Source: Acerihabitans arboris
GTDB lineage: Bacteria > Pseudomonadota > Gammaproteobacteria > Enterobacterales > Enterobacteriaceae
NCBI RefSeq assembly: GCF_010131535.1
Contig: NZ_WUBS01000020.1
Coordinates: forward strand, 1 to 64,000
Length of the DNA stretch: 64,000 nucleotides
Direction of reading: 5' to 3'
Position numbers and translations under genes: made by a program. How positions within the stretch are numbered: position 1 is the first letter of the stretch; every line of letters begins with the position of its first letter. Shown here piece by piece: positions 42,787 to 51,149 of this stretch. Below the pieces are notes generated by a model. It saw nothing but the letters and a program-made list of their open reading frames with translations. It searched no databases and was not told the origin of the DNA.

Positions 42787-44523
42787 TCAGGCCTCGGGTG
42801 GCGGCGCCTGCTCGTCGGGCAAGCGCCAGAAATCAAAGAAATTAAACCAGTCAAGCGGCGAACGCAGGCAATAGTGCTGCAAACGCCCGGCATAACGGTC
42901 GACGGTCTGCTGCAGCGCCTGTTGCCGCTGTTGACGCGGCAGCTCAAGCCGGTCGGCAAAATGTTCGTAATAGATGCGTAATTTCCCCTGCTCTTTCAGG
43001 GCAAACATCAGGGCCACCGGGCAGCGCAGAGCCGCCGCCAGCACAAACGGGCCCTGGGGGAACGGCGCGGGCCTGCCGAGGAAGTCGCTCCATACTACCC
43101 GGCGCCCCGCGCCCCGCTGCTGCGCCTGTACCGGGGTGCGATCGCCGACAATCGCCACCCATTCGCCCAGGTCCAGCTTCTGGCGCAGCAGGATGGCGGT
43201 GTCCGGCCCGATATCCGTCACCGGGATCAGGTTGATGCCCGCATCCGGGTTGACCTGCGACAGCAGCGCCTGAAAGCGCTGCGCATGGGCGCTGAATACC
43301 AACGCGTTGATCTTTACCCGACCGCTCCCCTGCGCCAGGGCGCGGCAAACTTCGATATCTCCCAGGTGGGATGCCAGGATCAGCAGGCCGCGCTGGCGGT
43401 CAATATCCGGCTGCGCCGGGGACTGCGCGGCAAAATCAATCTGTTCCCCCAGCCTGATATCGCCTTGCCAGCCGGCCAGCTTATCCAGCATCGCGTCGCC
43501 GAAGCGCATAAAATGGCGAAAGCTGGACAGGGGGCGGGGCAATTCGATGCCCTTGAGAGCGGCGGTCTGTTTCACCCGTTGCAGATATTGTTCGGACGCG
43601 CGACGCTGGACCCGGCCGGTGAGCCAGAAATAACCGATAACCGGATACAGGAGGGCGTTAAACAGTCGCCTGCCGCCATGGCGGTAGGCGGCCAGCATAA
43701 AACGCATGCCAGGGGCGCCGTGCCGCTCGGCCATGCCGGACCAGTGCCGGCGCGGCCGGCGACGCCGCCGGTTGCGCAGCAAGAGGGTGGGGATACGCGG
43801 CAGCATGCCGAAAAATAGCCGGGTATGCATCCAGGAAATGCGGCAGTTATCACGCAGGCCGTCGAAATGCGACAGTCCGTCGGCGGGATAAATGACCCGG
43901 GTCGGCACAAACAGGCTCTCATTGCCCTGCCAGTAGAGCCGGACCATCACCTCGGTGTCGAAATCCATGCGCTTGCCAAGCCTGACCCGCCGCGCCAGCG
44001 CCAGGGTGGCGGCGATCGGGTAGACGCGAAAACCGCACATGCTGTCTTGCAGCGACAGCGACAGCGTTTCGATCCACACCCAGAGGTGGGTAATATAGCG
44101 GCCGTACAGCCTGGCGCGCGGCACCGAGCGATCGTACAGCGGCCGCCCGGAGATCAACTTATCCGGCGCGCCGGCGGCGGCGCGCAGCAGCAGGGGAATA
44201 TCCTCCAGCTGATGCTGGCCGTCGGCGTCCACCTGCAGCGCATGGGTATAACCCCCCGCCGCCGCCGCGGCCAGCCCGGTCAATACCGCCTGGCCTTTAC
44301 CCTGGTTTTCAGCCAGGCGCAGCAGGGTGACGTCGGACCGGCCGGCGCAAAGGTGTTCTAAGGTATCCCGGGTAGGGGCGTCGCTGCCGTCGTCAATAAT
44401 AAAGCAGTGCAGGCCAAAAGGCCGCAGGCGTGCCAGTACCCGGGCGATCATGGCGCCGTGGTTGAAGCAGGGGATGACGATACAGGACGCCAGCCCGGCG
44501 GCGCGATTGTCGGTCAGTGGCAT
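42787..44523 (-). CDS. apeJ: Fused glycosyltransferase 2 / LpxL-like acyltransferase (ApeJ-like)
   Basis: A 578-residue two-domain protein. Residues about 1-250 are a GT-A family 2 glycosyltransferase (VIPCFNHGAMIARVL, LQVDADGQHQ with the DxD metal site). Residues about 290-570 are an LpxL/HtrB-type lysophospholipid acyltransferase (SHLGDIEVCRAL with the HxxxxD-type His, IVGDRTPV). It probably builds the glycolipid anchor to which the polyene is attached. The start overlaps the preceding stop by 10 bp. Confidence 0.86.
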   Translation of the reverse strand: MPLTDNRAAGLASCIVIPCFNHGAMIARVLARLRPFGLHCFIIDDGSDAPTRDTLEHLCAGRSDVTLLRLAENQGKGQAVLTGLAAAAAGGYTHALQVDADGQHQLEDIPLLLRAAAGAPDKLISGRPLYDRSVPRARLYGRYITHLWVWIETLSLSLQDSMCGFRVYPIAATLALARRVRLGKRMDFDTEVMVRLYWQGNESLFVPTRVIYPADGLSHFDGLRDNCRISWMHTRLFFGMLPRIPTLLLRNRRRRRPRRHWSGMAERHGAPGMRFMLAAYRHGGRRLFNALLYPVIGYFWLTGRVQRRASEQYLQRVKQTAALKGIELPRPLSSFRHFMRFGDAMLDKLAGWQGDIRLGEQIDFAAQSPAQPDIDRQRGLLILASHLGDIEVCRALAQGSGRVKINALVFSAHAQRFQALLSQVNPDAGINLIPVTDIGPDTAILLRQKLDLGEWVAIVGDRTPVQAQQRGAGRRVVWSDFLGRPAPFPQGPFVLAAALRCPVALMFALKEQGKLRIYYEHFADRLELPRQQRQQALQQTVDRYAGRLQHYCLRSPLDWFNFFDFWRLPDEQAPPPEA

Positions 44524-46292
44524 AATTTTATTTTTCCGCTGCTAACCGTGGGCTCGTCCGTCAGGTTCAGGTTGCAAAGCGTATAGCGAAACGTTAATAA
44601 CCGGCGCGGGGCTTGCCATTCCAGGTGCAGGCGCAGTGTTTGACCCGGCTTGACCGGCCGCTGGAACTTAACGCTCTCGATGCCGCTGAAGCGAGCGTCG
44701 GGCGCTTGCGGCTCCAGGGCCAGCAGTTCCCGGAAGTAGTGCAGCGCCCAATCCACCTGCGCCACGCCCGGTAATATCGGCTGCGCGGGAAAGTGCCCGC
44801 GAAACCAGAACAGCGCCGGGTCCAGCTGCAACAGCAGCTCGGCCTGGCTCCCAGCCAGCGTCCTGCGGGAAATCTCAGTGGGAAGCATGGTAAAAAATAA
44901 CTCCTTGAGCCTATCCCCGTCGTATTTGCCCCGCGCCGTGCGCGGCATCCCGCCCACCACGCGCCAGTGCCGCGGCACAGCCACCGGTTCAAGCCACGCG
45001 CCGAGCCGGCGCCGGTATTGCCGCGCCAGCACCGGCAGGGAACCTGCGGCAAGACGCGCGCGGCCCGCCGCTGACAGCACGATTACCGCGCCCAGGCAAT
45101 GGCGGCCGTGTTTGGTCAGCGGCAACGCCACCGCCTCGTCGACGTCCGGCAGCGCCTTTAAGCGCAGCTCTACCTCGGTCAGCGACACTCGTTTTTCTTC
45201 GATATTGATCACCCGATCGTCGCGTCCCGCCAGGGAAAACTCACGGCCATCTTCGCCGAATACCAGCCGATCGTCGAGCAAATGTCCCTCGGGTTCCGCT
45301 ATCAGCGCCGATGTTACCCGCAGCCGGCCCTGCGCGGTATGAAATTCAACGCCGCCGAACGGTTGCCATAAATCGGTCTCGCGCAGGCGCCGCCGCCAGG
45401 CCAGGACCCCGGTTTCAGTGGCGCCGTAAATATCGGTTATCGCGGCCGACAACCATTGCCCGGCGGCCCGGGCGTCGGACCAGGGCAGCGGCCCGCCGGC
45501 GGAAAATATCCCGATACAACGCGGTGAGGGCAGCCGGCGGTCAATACGCGTCAGGAAGGCCGGACTGCTGATAAACAGCACCGGATGCCGGTTGCATTGG
45601 CGGATAAACTGTTCGGGGTAGCTGGTGGTTTCCAGGGCAAAAGGCAACCCCAGGCTTATCGGTAAAAAAATGCCGAAGGTCAGGCCGTACAAATGCTGGT
45701 GGGTTACGCTCGAGACCACGCGGCACCCGGCAAGCGTCTCCTGTCCGGCCCCATCATGCAACAACGCCGCCAGCCAGCGGGATTCGGTTTCCATGGCGCG
45801 CAGCGTTTTGATGACTTCTTTCGGCCGGCCGGTGGAGCCTGAGGTAAAGAGTATCAACCTGGCGTCGTCCGCCAGGGGCGGCAGGGGCAGGGAGGCGGGC
45901 TGGTGATATTGCCGCGGATCGATCAGCGGACAGTCCGGGGTAAGCGGTAAATCGCTGATAACGCCGTCGAATAAAGCCTGCTGTTCTTCCAGTAACGTTT
46001 GCCTGTTATGGCCGGGGATGACCGGGGTTTTACCCCGGAGCCAAAGCGCGAGTAGCGCCACCAGGAAGCGGTAGCCGTCATCGAAGCACAATGCCCAGCG
46101 CCCGCCGTCGGCCTCGGCCAGGGCATGCCATAATACCGATACATCGTGGCGCAGCTGTCCCAGATCCAGGCAACAATCTCCCCGCCAGGCGATGGGTGTG
46201 GCGTCGGGGCGCTCCAGGCTGAGCCAGCGCGCGGGCGCGATGACGGCGAAAGGCGCTAGCCGCCGGGTTGTATCCGTTTCCTGATTATCCAT
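44514..46292 (-). CDS. apeH: AMP ligase fused to hotdog dehydratase (ApeH-ApeI fusion)
   Basis: About 592 residues in one frame. Residues about 30-460 are an ANL adenylate-forming enzyme: P-loop LFTSGSTGRPKEV (about 148), DIYGATETG (about 290), and GRDDRVINIEEKRVSL (about 356). Residues about 475-592 form a FabA/FabZ-like hotdog (FWFRGHFPAQPILPGVAQVD). The first half would activate the aromatic starter acid and load a carrier protein; the second is the ApeI dehydratase, a separate gene in the described systems as I recall them. The ATG at 46292 follows GGGAACGGA; it overlaps the upstream gene by 37 bp. Confidence 0.85.
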   Translation of the reverse strand: MDNQETDTTRRLAPFAVIAPARWLSLERPDATPIAWRGDCCLDLGQLRHDVSVLWHALAEADGGRWALCFDDGYRFLVALLALWLRGKTPVIPGHNRQTLLEEQQALFDGVISDLPLTPDCPLIDPRQYHQPASLPLPPLADDARLILFTSGSTGRPKEVIKTLRAMETESRWLAALLHDGAGQETLAGCRVVSSVTHQHLYGLTFGIFLPISLGLPFALETTSYPEQFIRQCNRHPVLFISSPAFLTRIDRRLPSPRCIGIFSAGGPLPWSDARAAGQWLSAAITDIYGATETGVLAWRRRLRETDLWQPFGGVEFHTAQGRLRVTSALIAEPEGHLLDDRLVFGEDGREFSLAGRDDRVINIEEKRVSLTEVELRLKALPDVDEAVALPLTKHGRHCLGAVIVLSAAGRARLAAGSLPVLARQYRRRLGAWLEPVAVPRHWRVVGGMPRTARGKYDGDRLKELFFTMLPTEISRRTLAGSQAELLLQLDPALFWFRGHFPAQPILPGVAQVDWALHYFRELLALEPQAPDARFSGIESVKFQRPVKPGQTLRLHLEWQAPRRLLTFRYTLCNLNLTDEPTVSSGKIKLCH

Positions 46293-46855
46293 TCCGTTCC
46301 CATCAGCAGCCCCATCAGCAGATAACTGATGACGCCGTTGTAAAGCGCCCATAGGGACATGTCTCCGTACAGGCAGGTAAACAGCGCCGCGCCGCCGTTA
46401 ATAATAAAAAACAGGCACCAGGCCTGCGTCACCCGCCGGGTATAGGCTATCGCTCGCGGCGACAGCCACGGCTCCCGCAGCCGGGCCAGGCGCTCCACCA
46501 TGCTGGCCCGGCTAAACAACGATGCGCTGAACAGCGCCAGCATAAGGCCGCTCATCATCACCGGATACCACAGCAGCAAATGATGGCTTTTCAGCAGCCA
46601 GCTGGCCGCGCATAACAGGATGCCGAACAGCGCCAGCGCTTTCGCCAGCCAGTTCAGCGCCGGCAGCAGGCCGCGGAAAACCAGCAGGCGCAACAGGAAA
46701 ATGCCCGCTAACGCCAGCGCCACCCGGTCGGGCCGCCCGTGGGTTATCCCATACCAAACGGCGAACGGGTAAAGCGTAATCACCGCCAGGCTGAATAGGC
46801 GGGCAGCCCTGAGCGCCAGGGTGCGGGCCGGGACTGCCAAAGACCCGGGATTCAC
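46256..46855 (-). CDS. apeG: APE cluster inner-membrane protein (ApeG-like, COG4648)
   Basis: A 199-residue integral membrane protein with about six hydrophobic segments (for example LFSLAVITLYPFAVWYGI and LALAGIFLLRLLVF). No catalytic motif is visible. The GTG at 46855, 4 bp after the carrier-protein stop with GGCGGAA upstream, is preferred to the open-frame start at 46897, which would overlap that gene. It always sits between carrier protein and ligase genes in this cluster type; its role is unknown. Confidence 0.78.
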   Translation of the reverse strand: MNPGSLAVPARTLALRAARLFSLAVITLYPFAVWYGITHGRPDRVALALAGIFLLRLLVFRGLLPALNWLAKALALFGILLCAASWLLKSHHLLLWYPVMMSGLMLALFSASLFSRASMVERLARLREPWLSPRAIAYTRRVTQAWCLFFIINGGAALFTCLYGDMSLWALYNGVISYLLMGLLMGTEWIIRKRIQPGG

Positions 46856-46859
46856 GTGC

Positions 46860-47105
46860 TTATTCCGCCAGCAGAGCGGCCACGGCGTCCACCACATCCT
46901 GCACCGTGCGCACGGATTTAAATGCCTCGGGCTTGATTTTGCGACCGGTTTTTTTCTGCAGGTGTACCACCATATCCACGGCGTCGATGCTGTCGAGATC
47001 CAAATCCTCGTTGAGCCGCGCCTGCGGTGTGATGAGCGCCGGTTCGATATCGAACAAGGCGGTCAGCAGTTGCGACACATCCTGGTAAATTGCGTGTTTA
47101 TCCAT
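46860..47105 (-). CDS. apeF: Acyl carrier protein ApeF
   Basis: An 81-residue carrier protein. The phosphopantetheine serine is in LDLDSIDAVDM (about residue 41). It is one of two carriers in the cluster; in described APE systems one carries the aryl starter and the growing chain. It lies 38 bp after apeE. Confidence 0.9.
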   Translation of the reverse strand: MDKHAIYQDVSQLLTALFDIEPALITPQARLNEDLDLDSIDAVDMVVHLQKKTGRKIKPEAFKSVRTVQDVVDAVAALLAE

Positions 47106-47143
47106 CTGTGAACCTGTTTTTATACGTATAGTGGGGTTAAAAC

Positions 47144-47407
47144 TTATCCGGCGGCGCGTTGCGACTGAATAAATGCCGACAAGGTGGCCACCGAAAAAAA
47201 GTGCCTGCGTATTTCCTGGTTTTCCGCCGAAAGTATGACGTTATAGCGGTTTTTTACCGCCAGTCCCAGTTCCAGTGCGTCGATAGAGTCCAAGCCCAAT
47301 CCGTCGCCAAAAAGCGGCGCGTCGGTGTCGATGTCTTCCCTGCCGATCCCTTCCAGGTTCAGGGTATCGATGATCAACTGTTTAATTTCCTGGTTAAGCT
47401 GTTCCAT
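47144..47407 (-). CDS. apeE: Acyl carrier protein ApeE
   Basis: An 87-residue carrier protein with the phosphopantetheine serine in GLGLDSIDALEL (about residue 41). Its ATG overlaps the stop of the acyltransferase gene (TAATG). Paired with ApeF, which differs in sequence, implying distinct partners. Confidence 0.9.
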   Translation of the reverse strand: MEQLNQEIKQLIIDTLNLEGIGREDIDTDAPLFGDGLGLDSIDALELGLAVKNRYNVILSAENQEIRRHFFSVATLSAFIQSQRAAG

Positions 47408-48228
47408 TACGTTATCTCAAAAGATTGACTATTTTCCGGTACCAGGACCCCGGCTAAATGCTGGGTCAGACGCCGTGCCGCCAGCGCCGGCGAACGATCT
47501 CCCTGGGAAAAAAAATCACCGGCGGAAAACCGCGCTTTTACTTCAACGGTAAACTGCGGCTTGGTGCGCGGGATCTGGTACCACTTGCTGCCCTTGCTGA
47601 GGAACCGCTGGCTGCAGTAGATATGGACGATGCGAATATCGCATCCGCTGCGCACCGCCAGGTTTGCCGCGCCTCGTTGCAACTTCATCGGCGCGCCATG
47701 AGGCGAGCGCGTTCCTTCCGGAAAAATCAGCAGGCTGTCCCCGGCACGCAAGCGTTTTTCGCTTTCCGCGAGCAAGATTTCCGCCTGCGAGTTAATCAGG
47801 TAATCCGCCGCCCTGATGGCCCCGCTGACATACACATTATCCAGCAGCGCCTGCTTGACCACGCAATCGCATTGCGGCATGACCGAGGCCAGCAGTACGT
47901 AATCGAGCAGCGTCGGATGATTGGCCAACACCAGGTTGCCGCGATCCTGGCGCAACAGATGCGCGCCGCGGATGTGGTAATCAAGCACCCCCAGCCGGCG
48001 CGTGACGGCCAGGAATAACCGGAAGCTCCAGGAGATCACCCGGCGCGCGAGCTGGGTGCGCCGGGCCGGATTTTTTTGCCGCAGGCACAGGATATGAAAC
48101 CACGCCGTCAGCAGCAATCCGCCGATTCCGAATAACGCGAAGCAACCGCCGGTCATTAACATGCGCCAGACGAATTTAAGGTGATTATCGGGCCGGCGGA
48201 CGACGGGTGTTACCACGCGGGTATTCAT
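47407..48228 (-). CDS. apeD: PlsC-like 1-acylglycerol-3-phosphate acyltransferase (ApeD)
   Basis: A 273-residue membrane-bound acyltransferase. An N-terminal hydrophobic helix (GGCFALFGIGGLLLTAWF) precedes the catalytic HX4D motif in ANHPTLLDYVLL (about residue 116) and the FPEGTRSPHG motif (about 190). It presumably acylates the lipid anchor of the pigment. The ATG at 48228 shares a base with the apeC stop and has GGAG 6 bp upstream. Confidence 0.88.
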   Translation of the reverse strand: MNTRVVTPVVRRPDNHLKFVWRMLMTGGCFALFGIGGLLLTAWFHILCLRQKNPARRTQLARRVISWSFRLFLAVTRRLGVLDYHIRGAHLLRQDRGNLVLANHPTLLDYVLLASVMPQCDCVVKQALLDNVYVSGAIRAADYLINSQAEILLAESEKRLRAGDSLLIFPEGTRSPHGAPMKLQRGAANLAVRSGCDIRIVHIYCSQRFLSKGSKWYQIPRTKPQFTVEVKARFSAGDFFSQGDRSPALAARRLTQHLAGVLVPENSQSFEIT

Positions 48229-48950
48229 CAACAACTCCAGTGCCAGCGCAGCCGCTCGCCGCTGACGTTAAATGCTGTCTCACCGCTTAACCAGCCGTGC
48301 AGGAAAGCCAGGCTTTGCGGCAGGTCGCGCGGGGGTGACGGTTCATCCAATCGTTGCGACCGGCAATGCAATGTTTCGCCCGCCGTCAGCAGCAGCGCCA
48401 CCGCGTAGGGGTAGTCTGGGGTCTGCCCGGGCAGGTGGGGACGATAAAATGCCGGGATAGTATTGTCGAAATCCACCAGCAGCACCCGCTGATAGCCGCT
48501 GTGCAAAAATACCTGTGCTTCCACCAGGCCCTGCTGGAAACTGTCTTCTCCGGCGGAGAGCGAGGTTGATACCAGCGGCGCTTTTGACACTATGGTCAGG
48601 CTGCCGACGGCGGCGTTATGCACCGACATGGCAAAGTCGGTGGGCGATGGCGGCGTGAGACCCGCCAGCGCCTCAAGGATACGCTGGTTGCGCTCCAGCT
48701 CGCCGTGACGGCTGGTAAAAATCACCGCATCGGGCTGATGGCGCTGCAATAACGCCAGGCCGTTGTCCACCGCCAGCCGGCTGCCCGCGCTCAGGCGCCT
48801 GGCCGTCATCATCGGCAGGTGCAGACAGGCCGGCAGCGGCGCGTCGCGGGCGATGAGCGCCGCGCCGGCGCTCCACCGCCGCCAGTGCTCCTGCCCGGAC
48901 AAACCTGGCGCCGAGGCCTGCCAGTCATGGATATTCAACGATACATTCAT
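48228..48950 (-). CDS. apeC: Ketosynthase chain-length factor ApeC
   Basis: A 240-residue half-length ketoacyl-synthase-like protein (PF13723 type). The position of the catalytic cysteine is not conserved: MSVHNAAVGSLTI replaces the usual TACSS region, so it should act as the chain-length factor partner of ApeO rather than as a condensing enzyme. The start at 48950 (MNVSLNIHDW) has GAGAG 5 bp upstream. It is the first gene of the APE operon; equivalents of apeA and apeB are not seen upstream. Confidence 0.85.
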   Translation of the reverse strand: MNVSLNIHDWQASAPGLSGQEHWRRWSAGAALIARDAPLPACLHLPMMTARRLSAGSRLAVDNGLALLQRHQPDAVIFTSRHGELERNQRILEALAGLTPPSPTDFAMSVHNAAVGSLTIVSKAPLVSTSLSAGEDSFQQGLVEAQVFLHSGYQRVLLVDFDNTIPAFYRPHLPGQTPDYPYAVALLLTAGETLHCRSQRLDEPSPPRDLPQSLAFLHGWLSGETAFNVSGERLRWHWSC

Positions 48951-49014
48951 ATAATCTCTCGGGCATAACACCTCTTCGCTCCTTGATCTATCATAGCCGA
49001 TTCATGTTGACTAC

Positions 49015-49034
49015 GTTTACATTTGTTTACATTG
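49015..49034. promoter_or_regulatory. Tandem 10-bp OmpR-like half-sites upstream of the APE operon
   Basis: GTTTACATTT directly followed by GTTTACATTG: two near-identical 10-mers in tandem, 65 bp upstream of apeC. The spacing and the GTTTACATT core match the two-half-site (C-box/F-box) arrangement bound by OmpR dimers in E. coli porin promoters. A -10-like TATGAT follows on the minus strand near 48991. Regulation by EnvZ/OmpR is inference. Confidence 0.45.
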
Positions 49035-49227
49035 CATAAACGAGCCAATGGCCGCGAACCGTGGGCCGCCAGCGGCAGGATAATACACCTGTATGAGTCG
49101 ATTCGGCGGAACCGGCGAGGATTCGCCGGTGCGCGGCACATCACGCCACGATGAATGGAAAAAGGTGGAAGCCGATAGCGTCGGCGCCGGGCCAGTGATA
49201 TACCGGCCCGGGAGCCGATATATTGAC

Positions 49228-49614
49228 CTAATGCGCTGCGGACAGTTTCAACTGGATATCCCTATCCAGGTTGCTTATCCAATTGTTGTAATTACGATGG
49301 ATTTGGCCTTTACCATCCGCCAGCAGATTCTTGCTGGCAACATATGTGATTTTGTAGCCGTTGGCGTTATAGGTGATCCGGATATCCGCCTGATGCGTGC
49401 GGAGGTTCAGGCGGCCGTTGATAACGCCGGGCTGCGCCGGGGTCATTATCCACTTATCCGCCAGACCGGCCTGCAGAATAGCGGTTTTAAGCTGTTCTTC
49501 CGGATACTGGGCCGTCAGCGAGGTGTTGACGTTATTGATGGCGGCGGTGCGGGCGCAGCCGGCCAGAGAGAGAATACACGCCAGACAAATAAAAATTGGT
49601 TTAATCATTTTCAT
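49228..49614 (-). CDS. Small putative lipoprotein
   Basis: A 128-residue protein with a signal peptide and lipobox LSLAGCAR (Cys at about residue 20). The mature part is a single small domain (TEEQLK-like PEEQLKTAILQAGL, DIRITYNANGYKITYVAS, NYNNWISNLDRDIQ). Similar lipoproteins of about 130 residues occur in Pseudomonas and enterics, with no assigned function that I know. Same strand as the APE genes but 278 bp away, with the putative regulatory site between. Confidence 0.78.
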   Translation of the reverse strand: MKMIKPIFICLACILSLAGCARTAAINNVNTSLTAQYPEEQLKTAILQAGLADKWIMTPAQPGVINGRLNLRTHQADIRITYNANGYKITYVASKNLLADGKGQIHRNYNNWISNLDRDIQLKLSAAH

Positions 49615-50037
49615 TGTTTATACGTTTCCATGTAATTAATTTTGGTTAAGTAATGACGATATTGATATAATGTCCGTTAGGACAACCTGTTAGATTAATT
49701 CATTATAATTATCGTGATGCTGGAAAAATCAGCTAATGGATTATCCCTTTTCAGGTTATGCGCGCGGCGGAGCAAGCATTTTAAACAACCGTAGCGGTGA
49801 TGTAAATATCGATCTGAATAGATCGATAATATGGCGTTAATAAAAAATATAAAAATATTATTGGCGATTTTTATTAACGATTTGATAACGGGCGCTGCAT
49901 CCCCGGCGGATACTTTTTTCAGCCGACCCTTATCCACCGATTCGGCAAGTTGACGGGTTGCCGTGGCTTTGCCGGCCTTAACGGCTTTTGAGACTACGAT
50001 GCGCCGATTGCGTCTTCGAAGCCGTTTTCAACGCCGT
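49615..50037. other. Gene-poor stretch between the lipoprotein and the Fic remnant
   Basis: AT-rich. An 80-codon minus-strand frame at 49695-49937 has a hydrophobic core but no ribosome site or recognised domain, and is not called. The part next to 49615 probably holds the lipoprotein promoter. Confidence 0.5.
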
Positions 50038-50361
50038 CTACCTGGCATACAGCCGTACCGCTTGGTTATCCGCCAGGGCCAGATCGGTTAAAGCACTGGG
50101 AATACGGCCGTTGCCGTCATTAAAAGGGTACAGGATAACAAACCAGAAATGGCATAAAGTAGCCGGAAGCAATGGGGCTGAATTACCTGCCGTCCGGCTT
50201 TGGTTAAACCAGGCCAGGAGATGGACCAACTCAGCCTCCCGTACCTCTCGGGGCGGGACGGGAAAGTCTATTCTTGGCCAATCTATACGGCCCGGTACCA
50301 CCTGCATCGGCTCTTTTCCCGTAACCGGCCGGCCTTGATAGTTTAAGGCGACGTTGCGCAT
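50038..50361 (-). pseudogene. Truncated Fic-family protein
   Basis: A 107-codon fragment from the middle of a Fic AMP-transferase-like protein: TGKEPMQVVPG and LLAWFNQ precede the catalytic region LCHFWFVILYPFNDGNGRIP. The Fic motif HPFxDGNGR is present but its catalytic histidine is Tyr. Sequence N-terminal to about 50361 continues only in another frame, and the C-terminal half is missing. It is almost surely inactive. Confidence 0.75.
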
Positions 50362-50433
50362 TAAGCCTCAATCGCCGGCGAGGCGACAGGGAGTCGAGAG
50401 TATGCCTGCAGTCATCTTTGCCGGCCATTGTAG

Positions 50434-50631
50434 AGGATTTTCCGATCGGGATGCCCGGTGCCAGGCGGTAACGGGGGCGGAATTTCCGCGCAAATGACGC
50501 TATTCGACTCAGGATACGCCAGGGAGGAAGGCGTTGGCGTCATAGCAAGCTTAACCGGAGCGGGCACGGAAAGCGGGGGCGCGGATCTTTCACTGGGCTT
50601 AGGCATCCAACAGAGCGAAAAACCAAGCTAA
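50434..50631 (+). pseudogene. Glycine-rich coding fragment of unknown origin
   Basis: An open frame from the TAG at 50431 to the TAA at 50629 reads GGNGGGISAQMTLFDSGYAR, then VIASLTGAGTESGGADLSLG. Its composition looks coding, but there is no good start (ATG at 50494 without a ribosome site). It could be the 3' end of a lost gene. Not identified. Confidence 0.3.
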
Positions 50632-51149
50632 GCGGTAATTTTATCGCTAAAATATAATTTATAGGAATTCACTTACCATCCAATCCCACCCGATGGCGAT
50701 CACTTCAGCGTCGGACTATTACTATTAATAGTAGTTTATATTTATCAAAATAAAATATTTGAGCAACTGCACTTAATTAAATTACTCAGGAAACCGTCGC
50801 TAAATCGCTTTTGCTTGGCGGTCGAAAAAACAACGGGTATGATTCATTACTGGAAAATCGGGAGGAGTAATACAATCTTCATTATATTACTAATTTTTAT
50901 AAATTTAGATGACGAGAAACGGTCCTAGGCTTAATGTTAGAAGTGATGATGTTTTTCTAATATTTTACTGAATGTAAATAATGACTTGTAAAACCGATAG
51001 GGCATTAGCGTGATCCATCGTTTATCAATTGGTTATGATGGAGTGGCCGTTCCGTATTCGCAACTTAAAGTTTTCAGGTAGTGAAATTATTAACCTCGAT
51101 CACCATTATCACTTGGGCCATGAAATCACAATAAAGGAAGAATAAACAT
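50632..51149. other. AT-rich upstream region of the lipase effector
   Basis: No gene, tRNA or clear terminator seen. Very AT-rich with long A/T tracts, as is common ahead of horizontally acquired effector genes. GGAAGAA before the ATG at 51150 serves as ribosome site. Confidence 0.5.

Noticed and set aside
43825-44361. 178-codon plus-strand frame opposite apeJ
   Set aside because: Antisense to a two-domain enzyme with clear motifs; no support for expression.
49695-49937. 80-codon minus-strand frame with a hydrophobic core
   Set aside because: No ribosome site, no family, and AT-rich non-coding appearance.
50412-50606. 64-codon proline-rich minus-strand frame
   Set aside because: Likely complement of the glycine-rich plus-strand fragment; no motif of its own.
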